DNA from: Streptomyces cacaoi
GTDB taxonomy: Bacteria; Actinomycetota; Actinomycetes; Streptomycetales; Streptomycetaceae
Direction: 5' to 3'
Length of the DNA stretch: 54,041 bases
NCBI RefSeq assembly: GCF_006539165.1
Contig: NZ_BJMM01000046.1
Location: forward strand, 1-54,041
Position numbers and translations under genes: made by a program. The first letter of the stretch is position 1, and each line of letters starts with the position of its first letter. Under the pieces are notes generated by a model that had not been told where the DNA came from, searched no databases, and saw only the letters and a list, made by a program, of their open reading frames with translations. Of this stretch, positions 33,817-42,295 are shown one piece after another.

Positions 33817-33968
33817 CCGGGCGCACCTCGCTCTCCTCACCGACGCTTCTCACCGGCGGCTTCTCCCCGACTTCCCGTCTACCGCGCGGTAAGTCATCGG
33901 GCCGCCCCGGCGCCCGCCGCCGCCCCGGCGCGACACACCGTGACGAGGCGGACACCGGGGCGGCGGGA

Positions 33969-34006
33969 CGGTCCGCCCGCGCGCCCTGTGGCGCGGAGGC
34001 GGACCG
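33969..34006. terminator. 17-bp stem-loop after the RNHCP gene
   Basis: Arms 33969-33985 and 33990-34006 pair with two mismatches around a CTGT loop (CGGTCCGCC...GGCGGACCG outer arms). It lies 20 bp past the stop of the leftward RNHCP gene and upstream of ku, so it should isolate the two. Confidence 0.75.
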
Positions 34007-34026
34007 CCCCCGCGGAGCCGGGCCGT

Positions 34027-34458
34027 TCAGAGCGTGAGCAGCACCCGCCCCGCGACGCCGGGATCCCGCAGCGGAGCCAGCGCGAGGCGCACCAGTGCCA
34101 GGACGTTGTCGTCCCCGGCGATCCGGTTCGCGCTCAGCTCCTCACAGGCCAGACACCGGTGGATGAGCATCCACTCGCCGTCCGGCCGCACCGACAGCCC
34201 GAACGCCTCCATCCGGCCGCGGCAGGAGGCGGCCCTGTCCCCCGGCACGCGGTCGTCCACGTGCAGGCTGGCCAGGCAGTGCGGGCAGTGGTTGCGGTGC
34301 GCGGTGCCCGGGGCCTGCCCGGGCACATCGAGCCGGCAGCCCACGCACCGGAAGTCCCGCTCCCGGTGCCCGCCGTACCGGTACGGCACGTCCTTGTGCC
34401 GCTGCGGCCGACGCGGCCGGGACCGGCCCCCGTCACGGGCGCTCGTACGCCGAGGCAT
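34027..34458 (-). CDS. RNHCP-domain zinc protein
   Basis: A 143-residue protein of unknown function with the defining RNHCP motif at residues 55-59 (RNHCPHCLASLHVDD). Cys pairs lie at 38/41, 58/61 and 102/105 with Cys79 between (AASCRGRM), enough for zinc ribbons. GEWMLIHRCLACEELSANRIAGDDN is the family's conserved end. The first 30 residues are Arg/His-rich, as in nucleic-acid-binding tails. A paralogue lies 57 bp upstream on the same strand; the two are probably one transcript. Confidence 0.88.
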   Translation of the reverse strand: MPRRTSARDGGRSRPRRPQRHKDVPYRYGGHRERDFRCVGCRLDVPGQAPGTAHRNHCPHCLASLHVDDRVPGDRAASCRGRMEAFGLSVRPDGEWMLIHRCLACEELSANRIAGDDNVLALVRLALAPLRDPGVAGRVLLTL

Positions 34459-34515
34459 CCTCGTCCCCCCGTCCTGCGGGCCGCTTCCCTGTTCCCGTCC
34501 GCTCCCGTCCGCCGT

Positions 34516-34899
34516 TCACAGCGTTCCGAACGCTTCGAGCGGGAACGGGGGCTGGGCCAGTGGCCGGACGGCGATCCGCATCAGGATCAGCTGGTTGTCG
34601 TCCGCGCAGACCGGGTCGGAGGTCAGCTCGTCGCAACGGACGCAGCGGTGGACGACCCGCCAGTCGCCGGTGCGCAGCACGGCGATGGCGATCGGCGTCA
34701 TCCGCGCGCCGCAGTCGCTCGGTCCGCCCTCGACATGGTCGGTGACGTGCCGGGAGTGCAGGCACGAGGGGCAGTGCTCGCGGCGGATCCCCTCGGCCGC
34801 GAAGGTGGAGACGGTCAGACCGCACCACACACAGGTGAAGGTGTCGACCTTCAGGGTGTTGCTGAGGCCGCCCTGACGGGCGTGCTCGTCATGGGACAC
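34516..34899 (-). CDS. RNHCP-like zinc protein, diverged paralogue
   Basis: A 127-residue protein with the same architecture as its neighbour: Cys23/26, REHCPSCLHSRHV (Cys43/46), Cys63 and HRCVRCDEL (Cys86/89). The eponymous RNHCP reads REHCP and NRIAGDDN reads DPVCADDN, so it has diverged while keeping every Cys. GTG 34899 has AAGGAG 7 nt upstream. Function unknown; RNA or DNA binding is plausible from the zinc ribbons. Confidence 0.82.
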   Translation of the reverse strand: MSHDEHARQGGLSNTLKVDTFTCVWCGLTVSTFAAEGIRREHCPSCLHSRHVTDHVEGGPSDCGARMTPIAIAVLRTGDWRVVHRCVRCDELTSDPVCADDNQLILMRIAVRPLAQPPFPLEAFGTL

Positions 34900-35236
34900 C
34901 GGAGTGCTCCTTGCTGAGAAGTGTGTGCAGACAGCAAGAGCCGGCCGAGCGTCCTCGGCGGTCGTGAGCCGGACAGCGCTCCGCCGCCCCGACGGGCGGC
35001 CGGAGCACGGGCGTCGGACCGTGCACCGGAGTTCACATCCGGTCCGCCGCGCGCGGGGTGCGGCGTGGCAGGGGACAGCGGATGGTTACGCGGCGTGAGG
35101 CGCACTCGGCGCGATCCGGGGCATAGACACTTCTTCCAGGGCACACGGCCCGGTCGGGGTCAGAACACGGCAGAGCGTAACCAGCCCCCGGCACCGTCGC
35201 CAGCGGTTTTTCCCGGGGGCGGACCGCCCGCTGCGC
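34900..35236. other. 337-bp upstream region of the RNHCP pair
   Basis: It contains an inverted repeat ACCGGA-N7-TCCGGT at 35025-35043 that could be an operator, and the 3' end of the methyltransferase transcript. No gene or other clear signal is seen. Confidence 0.5.
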
Positions 35237-35818
35237 TCAGCGCACCGCGGTCAGCACGCCGTCCCCCACCTCGTGCACCTCGACGGCGAACTCGCCCGTG
35301 GCACGCAGCAGTTGCTCGAAGGGCCGCACCTGGTCGCGGTGGCTGACGGCGTTGTCGACGGCGATCACACCGTGCGGGCGCAGGGAGCGGCGCAGCGCCG
35401 GCAGATAGCCGGGATAGGCGGGCCGCTCGGCGTCGAGGACGACGAGGTCGAGGGAGCCGGCGGGCGTCTGCTCCAGCACGGCCCCGCCGTCCCCGTGCCG
35501 GACCTCGGCGTACCCGGCGAGGCCGCCGCGTTCCAGGTTGCGGCGGGCCTCGGCGACCCGTGCGGCGTCCACGTCGACGGTCGTCAGCCGGCCGCCGGTG
35601 TCCCGCACCGCCTCGGCGAACCAGAGCGCCGCGTAGCCGTTGGACGCGCCGATCTCCAGCACGGCGGTGCCGCCCTGCACCCGGATCAGCGTCGCGACGA
35701 GGGCGGCCGCCGCGGGCGTCATGTTGCGCCGCCGCAGCAGCCGGTCCGCCAACGGCGCGTCGTGCTCCCGCCCTTCGGCGTACAGGGCGTCCCGCAGTGC
35801 GCTCAGCTCACCGTCCAT
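35237..35818 (-). CDS. SAM-dependent O-methyltransferase-like protein
   Basis: A 193-residue class I methyltransferase of the catechol O-methyltransferase-like (Methyltransf_24) type. VLEIGASNGYAALWFAEAV is SAM motif I, LTTVDVDAARVAEARRNLERGG motif II, and DLVVLDAERPAYPGYL and GVIAVDNAV motifs III-IV. ATG 35818 is preferred over GTG 35824 because GGAGGGG is correctly spaced only for the ATG. The substrate is unknown. Confidence 0.87.
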   Translation of the reverse strand: MDGELSALRDALYAEGREHDAPLADRLLRRRNMTPAAAALVATLIRVQGGTAVLEIGASNGYAALWFAEAVRDTGGRLTTVDVDAARVAEARRNLERGGLAGYAEVRHGDGGAVLEQTPAGSLDLVVLDAERPAYPGYLPALRRSLRPHGVIAVDNAVSHRDQVRPFEQLLRATGEFAVEVHEVGDGVLTAVR

Positions 35819-36232
35819 GCTCACCCCCTCCCCGGCCCGGATCCTCCGGCAGCCTACGTCCGCCCACGGTCCGCCCGCCCCCGCACGCCGCCTGCGCCCG
35901 CCCGCCCGCGCGCACCCGGCTCCCGGCCCCGCGCCCGGCGGGCTCTACGATGCCGGGGACGCACGGGAGCCCGTGCCGCGGCCAGGATCGCCGACGGCCG
36001 TGCAGGCCGCGCGGGCCCCGGAGGAGCCGGGCCGCACAGGCCGAGGCGGCCGGCACGGCCACGAGCCGCCGGGCGCGGCGGGGCGGCGAGAACCGGCGAG
36101 GCCGGGCAGGAACCGGCAGCGAACGACAAGAACCGGCGAAAACCGGTGAAATACCGGCGACAGGCCGGCGAAAAACCGGCGAAGAACGGTGAAGACGGCG
36201 GGAGACGCCGAGAAGCAGGGAGACCGGAACAC
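35819..36232. other. 414-bp divergent region
   Basis: The left part (35830-36060) is featureless C-rich then G-rich DNA; the right part carries the ACCGGCGAA repeats listed separately. No gene is supported. Confidence 0.5.
36088..36196 (+). repeat. Cluster of ACCGGCGAA-type repeats
   Basis: About seven copies of AACCGGCGAA and variants (accggtgaa, gccggcgaa, aacggtgaa), spaced 9-20 bp, stand just upstream of the serine hydrolase start. Spacing near the helical turn suggests multiple protein-binding sites, or simple slippage. Confidence 0.65.
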
Positions 36233-37624
36233 ATGACCGCAGCCGCACCCGGCCACACGCTGCTCCCCTCCACCGCGCACGCGCTCCTCCACCGGCTGGC
36301 CACCGCGCAGGCCGAGGGCAGGGCGCCCTCCATGACGGCGGCCCTGTTCCGCGACGGCGTCCCCGTGTGGTCCGCGGCACGCGGCACCGGCCCCTGCGGG
36401 CCCACCACGCAGTACCGCATCGGCTCGATCACCAAGACCCTCGTCGCCGCCCTCGTCCTGCGTCTGCGCGACGAGGGCCGGCTGGACCTGGCCGACACCC
36501 TCGGCACCCATCTGCCGCAGACCGCGCCCGGCACCGAGGACCTCACCGTCGCCCAACTCCTCGCCCACACCGGCGGGCTGTCCGCGGAGACGCCCGGGCC
36601 CTGGTGGGAGCGGACGCCGGGGACACACCGGCCGGAGCTGGCCGACATCCTCGACCCCGACCCGCTCCGGCACCCGCCCGGCCGCCGCTTCCACTACTCC
36701 AACCCCGGCTACGCGCTCCTGGGCGCTCTCGTCGCCCGGCTGCGCGGACGCCCCTGGCAGGACGTCCTCGCCACGGAACTCCTCGACCCGCTCGGTATGA
36801 CGGCCACCGCGCCGCACCCGGAGGCGCCGCACGCCCGCGGCTGGGCCGTGCACCCGTGGGCCGACGTGCTCCAGCCCGAACCGGAGACCGACACCGGCGT
36901 CATGGGCCCGGCCGGCCAACTGTGGTCCACGGCCGCCGATCTGTGCCGCTGGGGCCATGCGCTGACGGGGGCCGTACCGGAGGTGCTGCGCCCGGAGACG
37001 ACCGCGGAGATGCGCGAGCCGGCCTCCGGCGCCGCCCCCGCCGACGGGCAGCTGGCCTACGGCCTCGGGCTCCAGCTGGCCGGCGCCGGCGGCCGGGTCC
37101 TCGTCGGGCACAGCGGCTCCATGCCGGGGTTCCTGGCGGGCCTGTGGCTGGACGACGAGGAGCGCTCCGGCGCCGTCGTCCTCACCAACGCCACCTCCGG
37201 ACCCGCCGTCACCCGCGTCGCCGCCGATCTGCTCCGGCTCCTCGCCGAGTTGGAGCCGCGCCTGCCCGACCCGTGGACGCCGCTGCCGGCCGGCGAAGCC
37301 GATCCCGCCCTCCTCGCGCTCACCGGCACCTGGTACTGGGGCGCCGCCCCCTACGGCCTGCGGCTGTGCGCCCAGCGCTTCCTGGAGCTGGCGCCGCTGT
37401 CCGGTACGGGCCGCGCCACCCGGCTGCGGCCCGAGGAGGACGGCACCTGGCGGGCGCTGGACGGCTACCACACCGGGGAGACCCTGCGCGTCGAACGCAC
37501 CCCGGACGGCCGCCCCGGCCATCTCGACCTGGGCTCCTTCGTCTTCACCCGGGAGCCCTACGGGCCGGACGCACCGGTCCCCGGCGGGGTGGACCCGGAG
37601 GGCTGGCGCGGCCTGCCCGGCTGA
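36233..37624 (+). CDS. Serine hydrolase, class C beta-lactamase fold
   Basis: A 463-residue penicillin-binding-protein-like hydrolase with the full active site: Ser65-Ile-Thr-Lys68 (RIGSITKTLVAAL), Tyr155-Ser-Asn157 (FHYSNPGYALLG) and His293-Ser-Gly295 (GHSGSMPGFLAG). A C-terminal beta domain (about 350-455) follows. There is no signal peptide, so it is probably a cytoplasmic esterase or peptidase rather than a resistance enzyme. ATG 36233 has AGGGAGA upstream. Confidence 0.9.
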   Translation: MTAAAPGHTLLPSTAHALLHRLATAQAEGRAPSMTAALFRDGVPVWSAARGTGPCGPTTQYRIGSITKTLVAALVLRLRDEGRLDLADTLGTHLPQTAPGTEDLTVAQLLAHTGGLSAETPGPWWERTPGTHRPELADILDPDPLRHPPGRRFHYSNPGYALLGALVARLRGRPWQDVLATELLDPLGMTATAPHPEAPHARGWAVHPWADVLQPEPETDTGVMGPAGQLWSTAADLCRWGHALTGAVPEVLRPETTAEMREPASGAAPADGQLAYGLGLQLAGAGGRVLVGHSGSMPGFLAGLWLDDEERSGAVVLTNATSGPAVTRVAADLLRLLAELEPRLPDPWTPLPAGEADPALLALTGTWYWGAAPYGLRLCAQRFLELAPLSGTGRATRLRPEEDGTWRALDGYHTGETLRVERTPDGRPGHLDLGSFVFTREPYGPDAPVPGGVDPEGWRGLPG

Positions 37625-37756
37625 GCAGCGCCCCTCGGGCAGGAGCCGGAGGGAGAAGCCGTGGCGCCCCAACTGCCGCCGTGTGCCCGGTTGTTCAGGG
37701 GTTTTTCGGGGGCTTCCGGGGGGTCACGGCCCCCGCGCGGCACTACGATCGCGTCC

Positions 37757-38227
37757 GTGACCGTACGCAGAGACGACGGATACGAGATCACCACCGATCC
37801 CGGCCGTATCGACACCGCCCTCGTCCACCGCTGGCTGTCGACCGACGCGTACTGGGCGCTCGGGCGCAGCCGGGAGACCGTCGAGCGGTCGATGGCCGCC
37901 TCGCTGAACTTCGGTGTGCTCGGCCCCCGCGGCGATCTGGCCGGCTACGCACGCGTCGTCACGGACCGGGCGACGTTCGCCTGGCTCTGCGACGTCTACG
38001 TACCGCCCCACCACCGCGGCGCCGGCCTGGGCACCTGGCTGGTGCACACGGTCCGGGCGCACCTCGCCCCGCACGGTGTCAAACGCGTCCTGCTGGCCAC
38101 GGCGGACGCGCACGGCGTGTACGCCAAGGCGGGCTTCACCCCCTGCGCCGACCCCGCCCAGCTGATGGAGCTCGACCTGCACGCCGCCGGGCCGGGCCGG
38201 ACCGGCACGGAAGGAGCCGGGGCGTAG
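37757..38227 (+). CDS. GNAT-family N-acetyltransferase
   Basis: A 156-residue acetyltransferase with WLCDVYVPPHHRGAGLGTWLVHTVRAHLAP as the acetyl-CoA loop and HGVYAKAGFTPCADP at the end. GTG 37757 follows TACGAT (37744-37749) by 7 nt without a ribosome site, so the transcript may be leaderless. Substrate unknown. Confidence 0.87.
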   Translation: MTVRRDDGYEITTDPGRIDTALVHRWLSTDAYWALGRSRETVERSMAASLNFGVLGPRGDLAGYARVVTDRATFAWLCDVYVPPHHRGAGLGTWLVHTVRAHLAPHGVKRVLLATADAHGVYAKAGFTPCADPAQLMELDLHAAGPGRTGTEGAGA

Positions 38228-38331
38228 CCGGACGGACGGACGGCGGGCACACACCGCAGGCGTGGCGGCAGCCGTCGCGCGGGACACCGAGGGGCAGGCG
38301 GGGCGCCGGGCCGGGCCCGGGGGACGGTTCG

Positions 38332-39225
38332 TCAGGCCCCGGCCCCACCGTCGACCGGCAGGATCGCGCCGGTCACATACGAGGCCCGGTCGCTGAGCAG
38401 CCACGCGGCGGCCTCGGCGATCTGCCGGGGCTCGGCCATCCGGCCGAGCGGGATCGTCGCGGTCATCTGCTCGATGATGCCGGGGGTGGCCGCTTCCCAG
38501 GCATCGATCATCCGAGTCGATGTGCCGCCGGGCGTGATGCCGTTGACCCGGATCCGGTCCGCCGCCCAGTTCACGGCGGCGGTCTCGGTGAGGCTGTTGA
38601 GCGCGCGCTTCATGGCGCCGTACGCCGGCAGGACGGGGTTCGCCCGGCGGCTGCCGATGCTGGAGGTGTTGACGATCGCCCCGCCACCGCCCCGCCGCAT
38701 CAGCGCGGCCTCGGCGGTCATCGCGGTCCAGTGCGCTCGGAAGTTCACGGCGAACTGCTCGTCGATGTCCTCGTCGCTGGTGGTCTCGACCGGGCCGAAC
38801 CCCCGCTGGGGGACGGCGCCGTTGTTGAACGCGCCGTCCAGCCGGCCGTGCAGCCGCTCGACACGGCCGACGACGGCGCGGACGCTCTCGCGGTCGGCGA
38901 GGTCCAGGGCGGCGGCGTCGGCCACGCCACCGCCGGCGCGGATCTCCCGGACGACGGCTTCGAGGGCGTCGGTGCCGCGCGCCGCGAGGACGACGGCTGC
39001 GCCCTCCGCGGCGAACAGCCGGGCCGCCGCCGCCCCGATGCCCCGGCTGGCGCCGGTGACGAGCACGACCTTGCCGGTGAGCAGTCCGACGGGTGCGCCC
39101 CCGGCGCCGCCCCCGCCTCCCCGCGCCCCGGCGCCGCCCGTAGCGCCCGTAGCGCCCGTCGTACCTGTAATGCCTGTGACACCTGTGGTGCCCGTACTGC
39201 CCCTGCTGTTCCTGTCGTTCGTCAT
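38332..39225 (-). CDS. SDR-family oxidoreductase with collagen-like N-terminus
   Basis: A 297-residue short-chain dehydrogenase. NAD(P) binding is VVLVTGASRGIGAAAARLF (57-64 core), the variant NNAG is FNNGAV, and the catalytic Ser and Tyr-x-x-x-Lys are in VNTSSIGSR and AYGAMKRAL. Residues 9-44 are twelve consecutive Gly-X-Y triplets (GTTGVTGITGTTGAT and on), followed by the enzyme. ATG 39225 has GAGG 8 nt upstream. It is divergent from the XRE regulator, whose likely operators flank it. Confidence 0.9.
   Translation of the reverse strand: MTNDRNSRGSTGTTGVTGITGTTGATGATGGAGARGGGGGAGGAPVGLLTGKVVLVTGASRGIGAAAARLFAAEGAAVVLAARGTDALEAVVREIRAGGGVADAAALDLADRESVRAVVGRVERLHGRLDGAFNNGAVPQRGFGPVETTSDEDIDEQFAVNFRAHWTAMTAEAALMRRGGGGAIVNTSSIGSRRANPVLPAYGAMKRALNSLTETAAVNWAADRIRVNGITPGGTSTRMIDAWEAATPGIIEQMTATIPLGRMAEPRQIAEAAAWLLSDRASYVTGAILPVDGGAGA
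39094..39201 (-). repeat. 9-bp coding repeat encoding Gly-X-Thr triplets
   Basis: The N-terminal coding DNA of the SDR gene is a run of imperfect 9-bp units (plus strand: CCTGTG, CCCGTA and similar) that gives uninterrupted Gly every third residue. Confidence 0.75.
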
Positions 39226-39304
39226 GTGCACAGCCTCGGCCCGGCCGCCCGGCCGGATGCAGGCACAACCGGTACCAGGATCCGCCGCCGCGCGGTGTGC
39301 ACAC
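39225..39304. promoter_or_regulatory. Two TGTGCACA operators between SDR and XRE genes
   Basis: Perfect palindromes TGTGCACA at 39225-39232 (touching the SDR start) and GTGTGCACAC at 39295-39304 (8 bp before the XRE start) are 71 bp apart. They are natural candidate sites for the regulator to control both genes. Confidence 0.6.
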
Positions 39305-39311
39305 TGGACGG

Positions 39312-40160
39312 ATGGACAGACGGGAGCTGGGTGCGTTTCTCCGCAGCCGCCGCGAGCGGCTGCGCCCGCAGGACGTCGGCCTCCCCACCGGGCCGCGGCG
39401 CCGGACTCCGGGGCTGCGCCGCGAGGAGACCGCGGTGCTCGCGCACATCTCCACGGAGTACTACGTCCGGCTCGAACAGGGCAGGGCGCCCCGGCCCTCC
39501 GGCGAGGTGCTCGCCGGGATCGCGGACGCGCTGCGCCTCACCGACGCCGAGACGGACCACCTCCACGTCCTCGCGGGCGCCGCGCCGCCCCGCGCCCGGC
39601 TGCACCCGCGCGAGGTGCGCCCCAGCATCCTCGCCCTCCTCGAACAGATGCCGCGCACGGCCGGGTTCGTGATGTCCGCCGTGTTCGAGGTGCTCGCCTG
39701 GAACCGCCTCGCGGCGGCCCTCATGGAGGACTTCGCGCCGCTCCCCGCCGCCGGCCGCAACCTCGCGCGCCGCGCCTTCCTCGAACCCCCGCACGGCGAG
39801 GGGACGCCGTACGGGCTCGTCGACCTCGCCGAGTTCCGCCGGCAGGCCGTGATGCAGCTCCGCTCCGCCCTCGCCCGCTACCCGGCCGACCCCGCGGTGA
39901 CCGGCCTCGTCGACGAACTCCGCGGCGCCGCACCGGAGTTCTCCCGGCTCTGGGAGCAGCACGACGTCCAGGCCCGTCCGGCGTTCACCAAGACCTTCCA
40001 GCACCCGGCCGTCGGCCGGCTCACCCTCGACTGCGACGCGCTCGCGCTCACCGACCGCGACCAGTACCTCGTCCTCTACAGCGCACCCGCGGGCTCCCCC
40101 GCCGCCGACGCCCTGGCCCTCCTCGACGTTCTCGGGCCGGCTCCGCGGGCCACGCACTGA
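39312..40160 (+). CDS. XRE/MmyB-like transcription regulator
   Basis: A 282-residue regulator. The HTH is at about 5-70 (ELGAFLRSRRERLRPQDVGL, TPGLRREETAVLAHISTEYYVRLEQGR), typical of the actinobacterial XRE family with an MmyB-like ligand-binding domain (FVMSAVFEVLAWNRLAAALMEDFAP, GRLTLDCDALALTDRDQYLVLYSA). Such proteins commonly control a divergent oxidoreductase, which is exactly the arrangement here. Confidence 0.92.
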   Translation: MDRRELGAFLRSRRERLRPQDVGLPTGPRRRTPGLRREETAVLAHISTEYYVRLEQGRAPRPSGEVLAGIADALRLTDAETDHLHVLAGAAPPRARLHPREVRPSILALLEQMPRTAGFVMSAVFEVLAWNRLAAALMEDFAPLPAAGRNLARRAFLEPPHGEGTPYGLVDLAEFRRQAVMQLRSALARYPADPAVTGLVDELRGAAPEFSRLWEQHDVQARPAFTKTFQHPAVGRLTLDCDALALTDRDQYLVLYSAPAGSPAADALALLDVLGPAPRATH

Positions 40161-40165
40161 ACACC

Positions 40166-40191
40166 GCCGCCCGGTGACGACGCCGGGCGGC
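40166..40191 (+). terminator. Stem-loop after the XRE gene
   Basis: GCCGCCCGG (40166-40174) pairs with CCGGGCGGC (40183-40191) across an 8-nt loop, 5 nt after the stop codon. Confidence 0.65.
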
Positions 40192-40392
40192 GGGCGGACC
40201 GCACCCGGGCGGGGCGGGCGCGCACCCGGGCCGGACGGCCCCCGGCCCCGCCGTGCGGGAGGCGGTCCGGTGCCGGTGCGGGCGGCGGCCCCCGGGGAGC
40301 GCCGCGGCGAACTGTCCGTTCTGTATCGTCGCGTCCCGCGAGACGATCGAGCGGCGCCGGGACCAGGGCGCCGGGAACGGAGGGGCAGACGC

Positions 40393-42240
40393 GTGCGGGA
40401 GCGTTCCAGGGGCCACGGCGGCAGCGACCGGCAGGGGGCCGGGCGGCACGGCGGCGGGCGGCCGTACGGGCGTGGCGCCTCGGGCGGCCGGCCGTACGGC
40501 GACGGCGGACGGGGGCACGGCGGGGGCCGCGAGGGTGCGCCGCGCCGTGCGTCCGGTCTCCGGCGGGGGCTGGCCGAGGAGCTGCGCGGGCTCGAAGGCG
40601 CCCAGTACGGGCGGTACAAGGGCCTGGTCGGGCGGTGGGAGCTGCCCGGCGGGACGGTGCTGGAGCTGGTGCGGGCGCAGTCGGACCCGTACGCGCCGCC
40701 GGCCCGGGTCGCGCTGCACGTGCCGGCCGGGCAGGCGGGTTTCCCCGAGGATCTGTGGTCGACGGCGACCCGGCGGCGGGCCCTGGCGTCGTATCTGGCC
40801 CGGCAGGCGGCCGGGGCGGTGCGCGGGGAGCGGGCCCTGCGGGTGGACGCGGGCGGCCAGGAGGTGCTGGCGCGCAGCTCGTGCAGTGTGGACGCGGCGG
40901 ACGGCGGGGTGACGCTGCGGCTCGGTGCCGCGCTGCCCGGCCGGGGCCGCCGGATCGACGCGCGGGAGGCCGAGCGGCTGCTGTGCCAGGTGCTGCCGCG
41001 CACCGCCGAACGGGCCCTGCGCCACGGCGCGTCGGACGCGGAGGAGGTGCGCCGGTTCATCGAGACCGTGGAGGACTCGGTGGCGCTGCGTGAGGCGCTG
41101 CCCGGGCTCGGGCTGGTCGGTTTCGTGGCGGACGGTGCCGTGCTGCCGCGCCGCAGCGGGGTGGACGACCGTCCGGCGACCGGCTCGGGCATCGTGCGCT
41201 TCGAGTCGCCCGAGGAGCTGCGTGTCGAGGTGGAGCTGCCGCACGCGGGCCGGGTCTCGGGCATGGGGGTGCCGGAGGGGGTGAACCTCGTGGTGGGCGG
41301 CGGCTTCCACGGCAAGTCGACGCTGCTGCGGGCCCTGGAGAGCGGCATCTGGGACCATGTGCCGGGCGACGGCCGCGAGTTGGTCGTCTCACGGAGCGAG
41401 ACGGTGAAGCTGCGGGCCGAGGACGGCCGGCATGTGGAACGCGTCGACGTGCACGCCTTCGTCGACCATCTGCCGGACGGCTCCGACACCACGGACTTCT
41501 CGACGGAGAACGCCTCCGGCTCCACCTCGCAGGCCGCGTCCCTGTGCGAGGCCGTGGAGGCCGGCGCCCGCGTGCTGCTGATCGACGAGGACACCGCCGC
41601 CACCAATCTCATGATCCGGGACGCCCGGATGCAGACCCTGGTCGCCAAGGACCGCGAGCCGCTGACCCCGCTGGTGGACACCATCCGCTCCCTCCACCGC
41701 GACCACGGCGTCTCGTCCGTCCTGGTCATGGGCGGCTCCGGGGACTATCTGGAGGTCGCGGACCGGGTCGTCATGCTGGACGCCTACCGGCCCTCGGACG
41801 TCACCGCGCGCGCCCACGAGATCGCGGCCGTGCCCACCGGGCGGCGCGCGGAGGCCGAGGCGTTCCCCGGGGTCGTCGCCCGGGTGCCCGACCCCGCCTC
41901 CCTCGACGCCGAGGTACGCGGCAGGCCCCGTATCCGGGCGCGCGGCGAGGACGTCCTCTCCTTCGGCGACCACGAGGTGGATCTGCGCGCCGTCGAGCAG
42001 ATCGCCGACCCGCGGCAGGTCACCGGCATCGGCCTGGCGCTCGAACTCATGGTCCGGCGCGGCCATCTGGACGGCCGGCGCACCCTCGCCGAGGCGCTGG
42101 ACCTGCTGGACGAGGAGCTGGCCGAGGACGCCACCGCCGCCCTTCTCACCGTCCGCGACGAGGACTTCGCCGCACCGCGCCGCTTCGAGACGGCCGCCGC
42201 CGTCAACCGGGTGCGCGGCCTGCGCATGCTGCGTCGCTGA
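40393..42240 (+). CDS. ABC-class ATPase (PF09818-type) with Gly/Arg-rich N-terminus
   Basis: A 615-residue soluble ATPase of the predicted 'ABC class' family. The Walker A is VVGGGFHGKST (about 300-310) and Walker B is VLLIDEDTAATNLMI. LEGAQYGRYKGLVGRWELPGG is the family's N-terminal signature and the C-terminus contains VDLRAVEQIADPRQVTGIGLAL. The biochemical role is unknown; RNA- or DNA-linked functions have been proposed for the family. Residues 5-48 are RG/GG-rich with two GGRPYG copies, a tail I do not expect in the family. GTG 40393 has GGAGGGG 8 nt upstream. Confidence 0.88.
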   Translation: MRERSRGHGGSDRQGAGRHGGGRPYGRGASGGRPYGDGGRGHGGGREGAPRRASGLRRGLAEELRGLEGAQYGRYKGLVGRWELPGGTVLELVRAQSDPYAPPARVALHVPAGQAGFPEDLWSTATRRRALASYLARQAAGAVRGERALRVDAGGQEVLARSSCSVDAADGGVTLRLGAALPGRGRRIDAREAERLLCQVLPRTAERALRHGASDAEEVRRFIETVEDSVALREALPGLGLVGFVADGAVLPRRSGVDDRPATGSGIVRFESPEELRVEVELPHAGRVSGMGVPEGVNLVVGGGFHGKSTLLRALESGIWDHVPGDGRELVVSRSETVKLRAEDGRHVERVDVHAFVDHLPDGSDTTDFSTENASGSTSQAASLCEAVEAGARVLLIDEDTAATNLMIRDARMQTLVAKDREPLTPLVDTIRSLHRDHGVSSVLVMGGSGDYLEVADRVVMLDAYRPSDVTARAHEIAAVPTGRRAEAEAFPGVVARVPDPASLDAEVRGRPRIRARGEDVLSFGDHEVDLRAVEQIADPRQVTGIGLALELMVRRGHLDGRRTLAEALDLLDEELAEDATAALLTVRDEDFAAPRRFETAAAVNRVRGLRMLRR

Positions 42241-42245
42241 CGGCC

Positions 42246-42275
42246 GCCGGGCCCCGCACCGCCGCGGGGCCCGGC
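42246..42275 (+). terminator. 12-bp perfect stem-loop after the ABC-class ATPase
   Basis: GCCGGGCCCCGC-ACCGCC-GCGGGGCCCGGC, 5 nt after the stop codon and 20 bp before the GNAT start. Confidence 0.75.
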
Positions 42276-42295
42276 CGCGTGGTTGGCTGTCGGCC

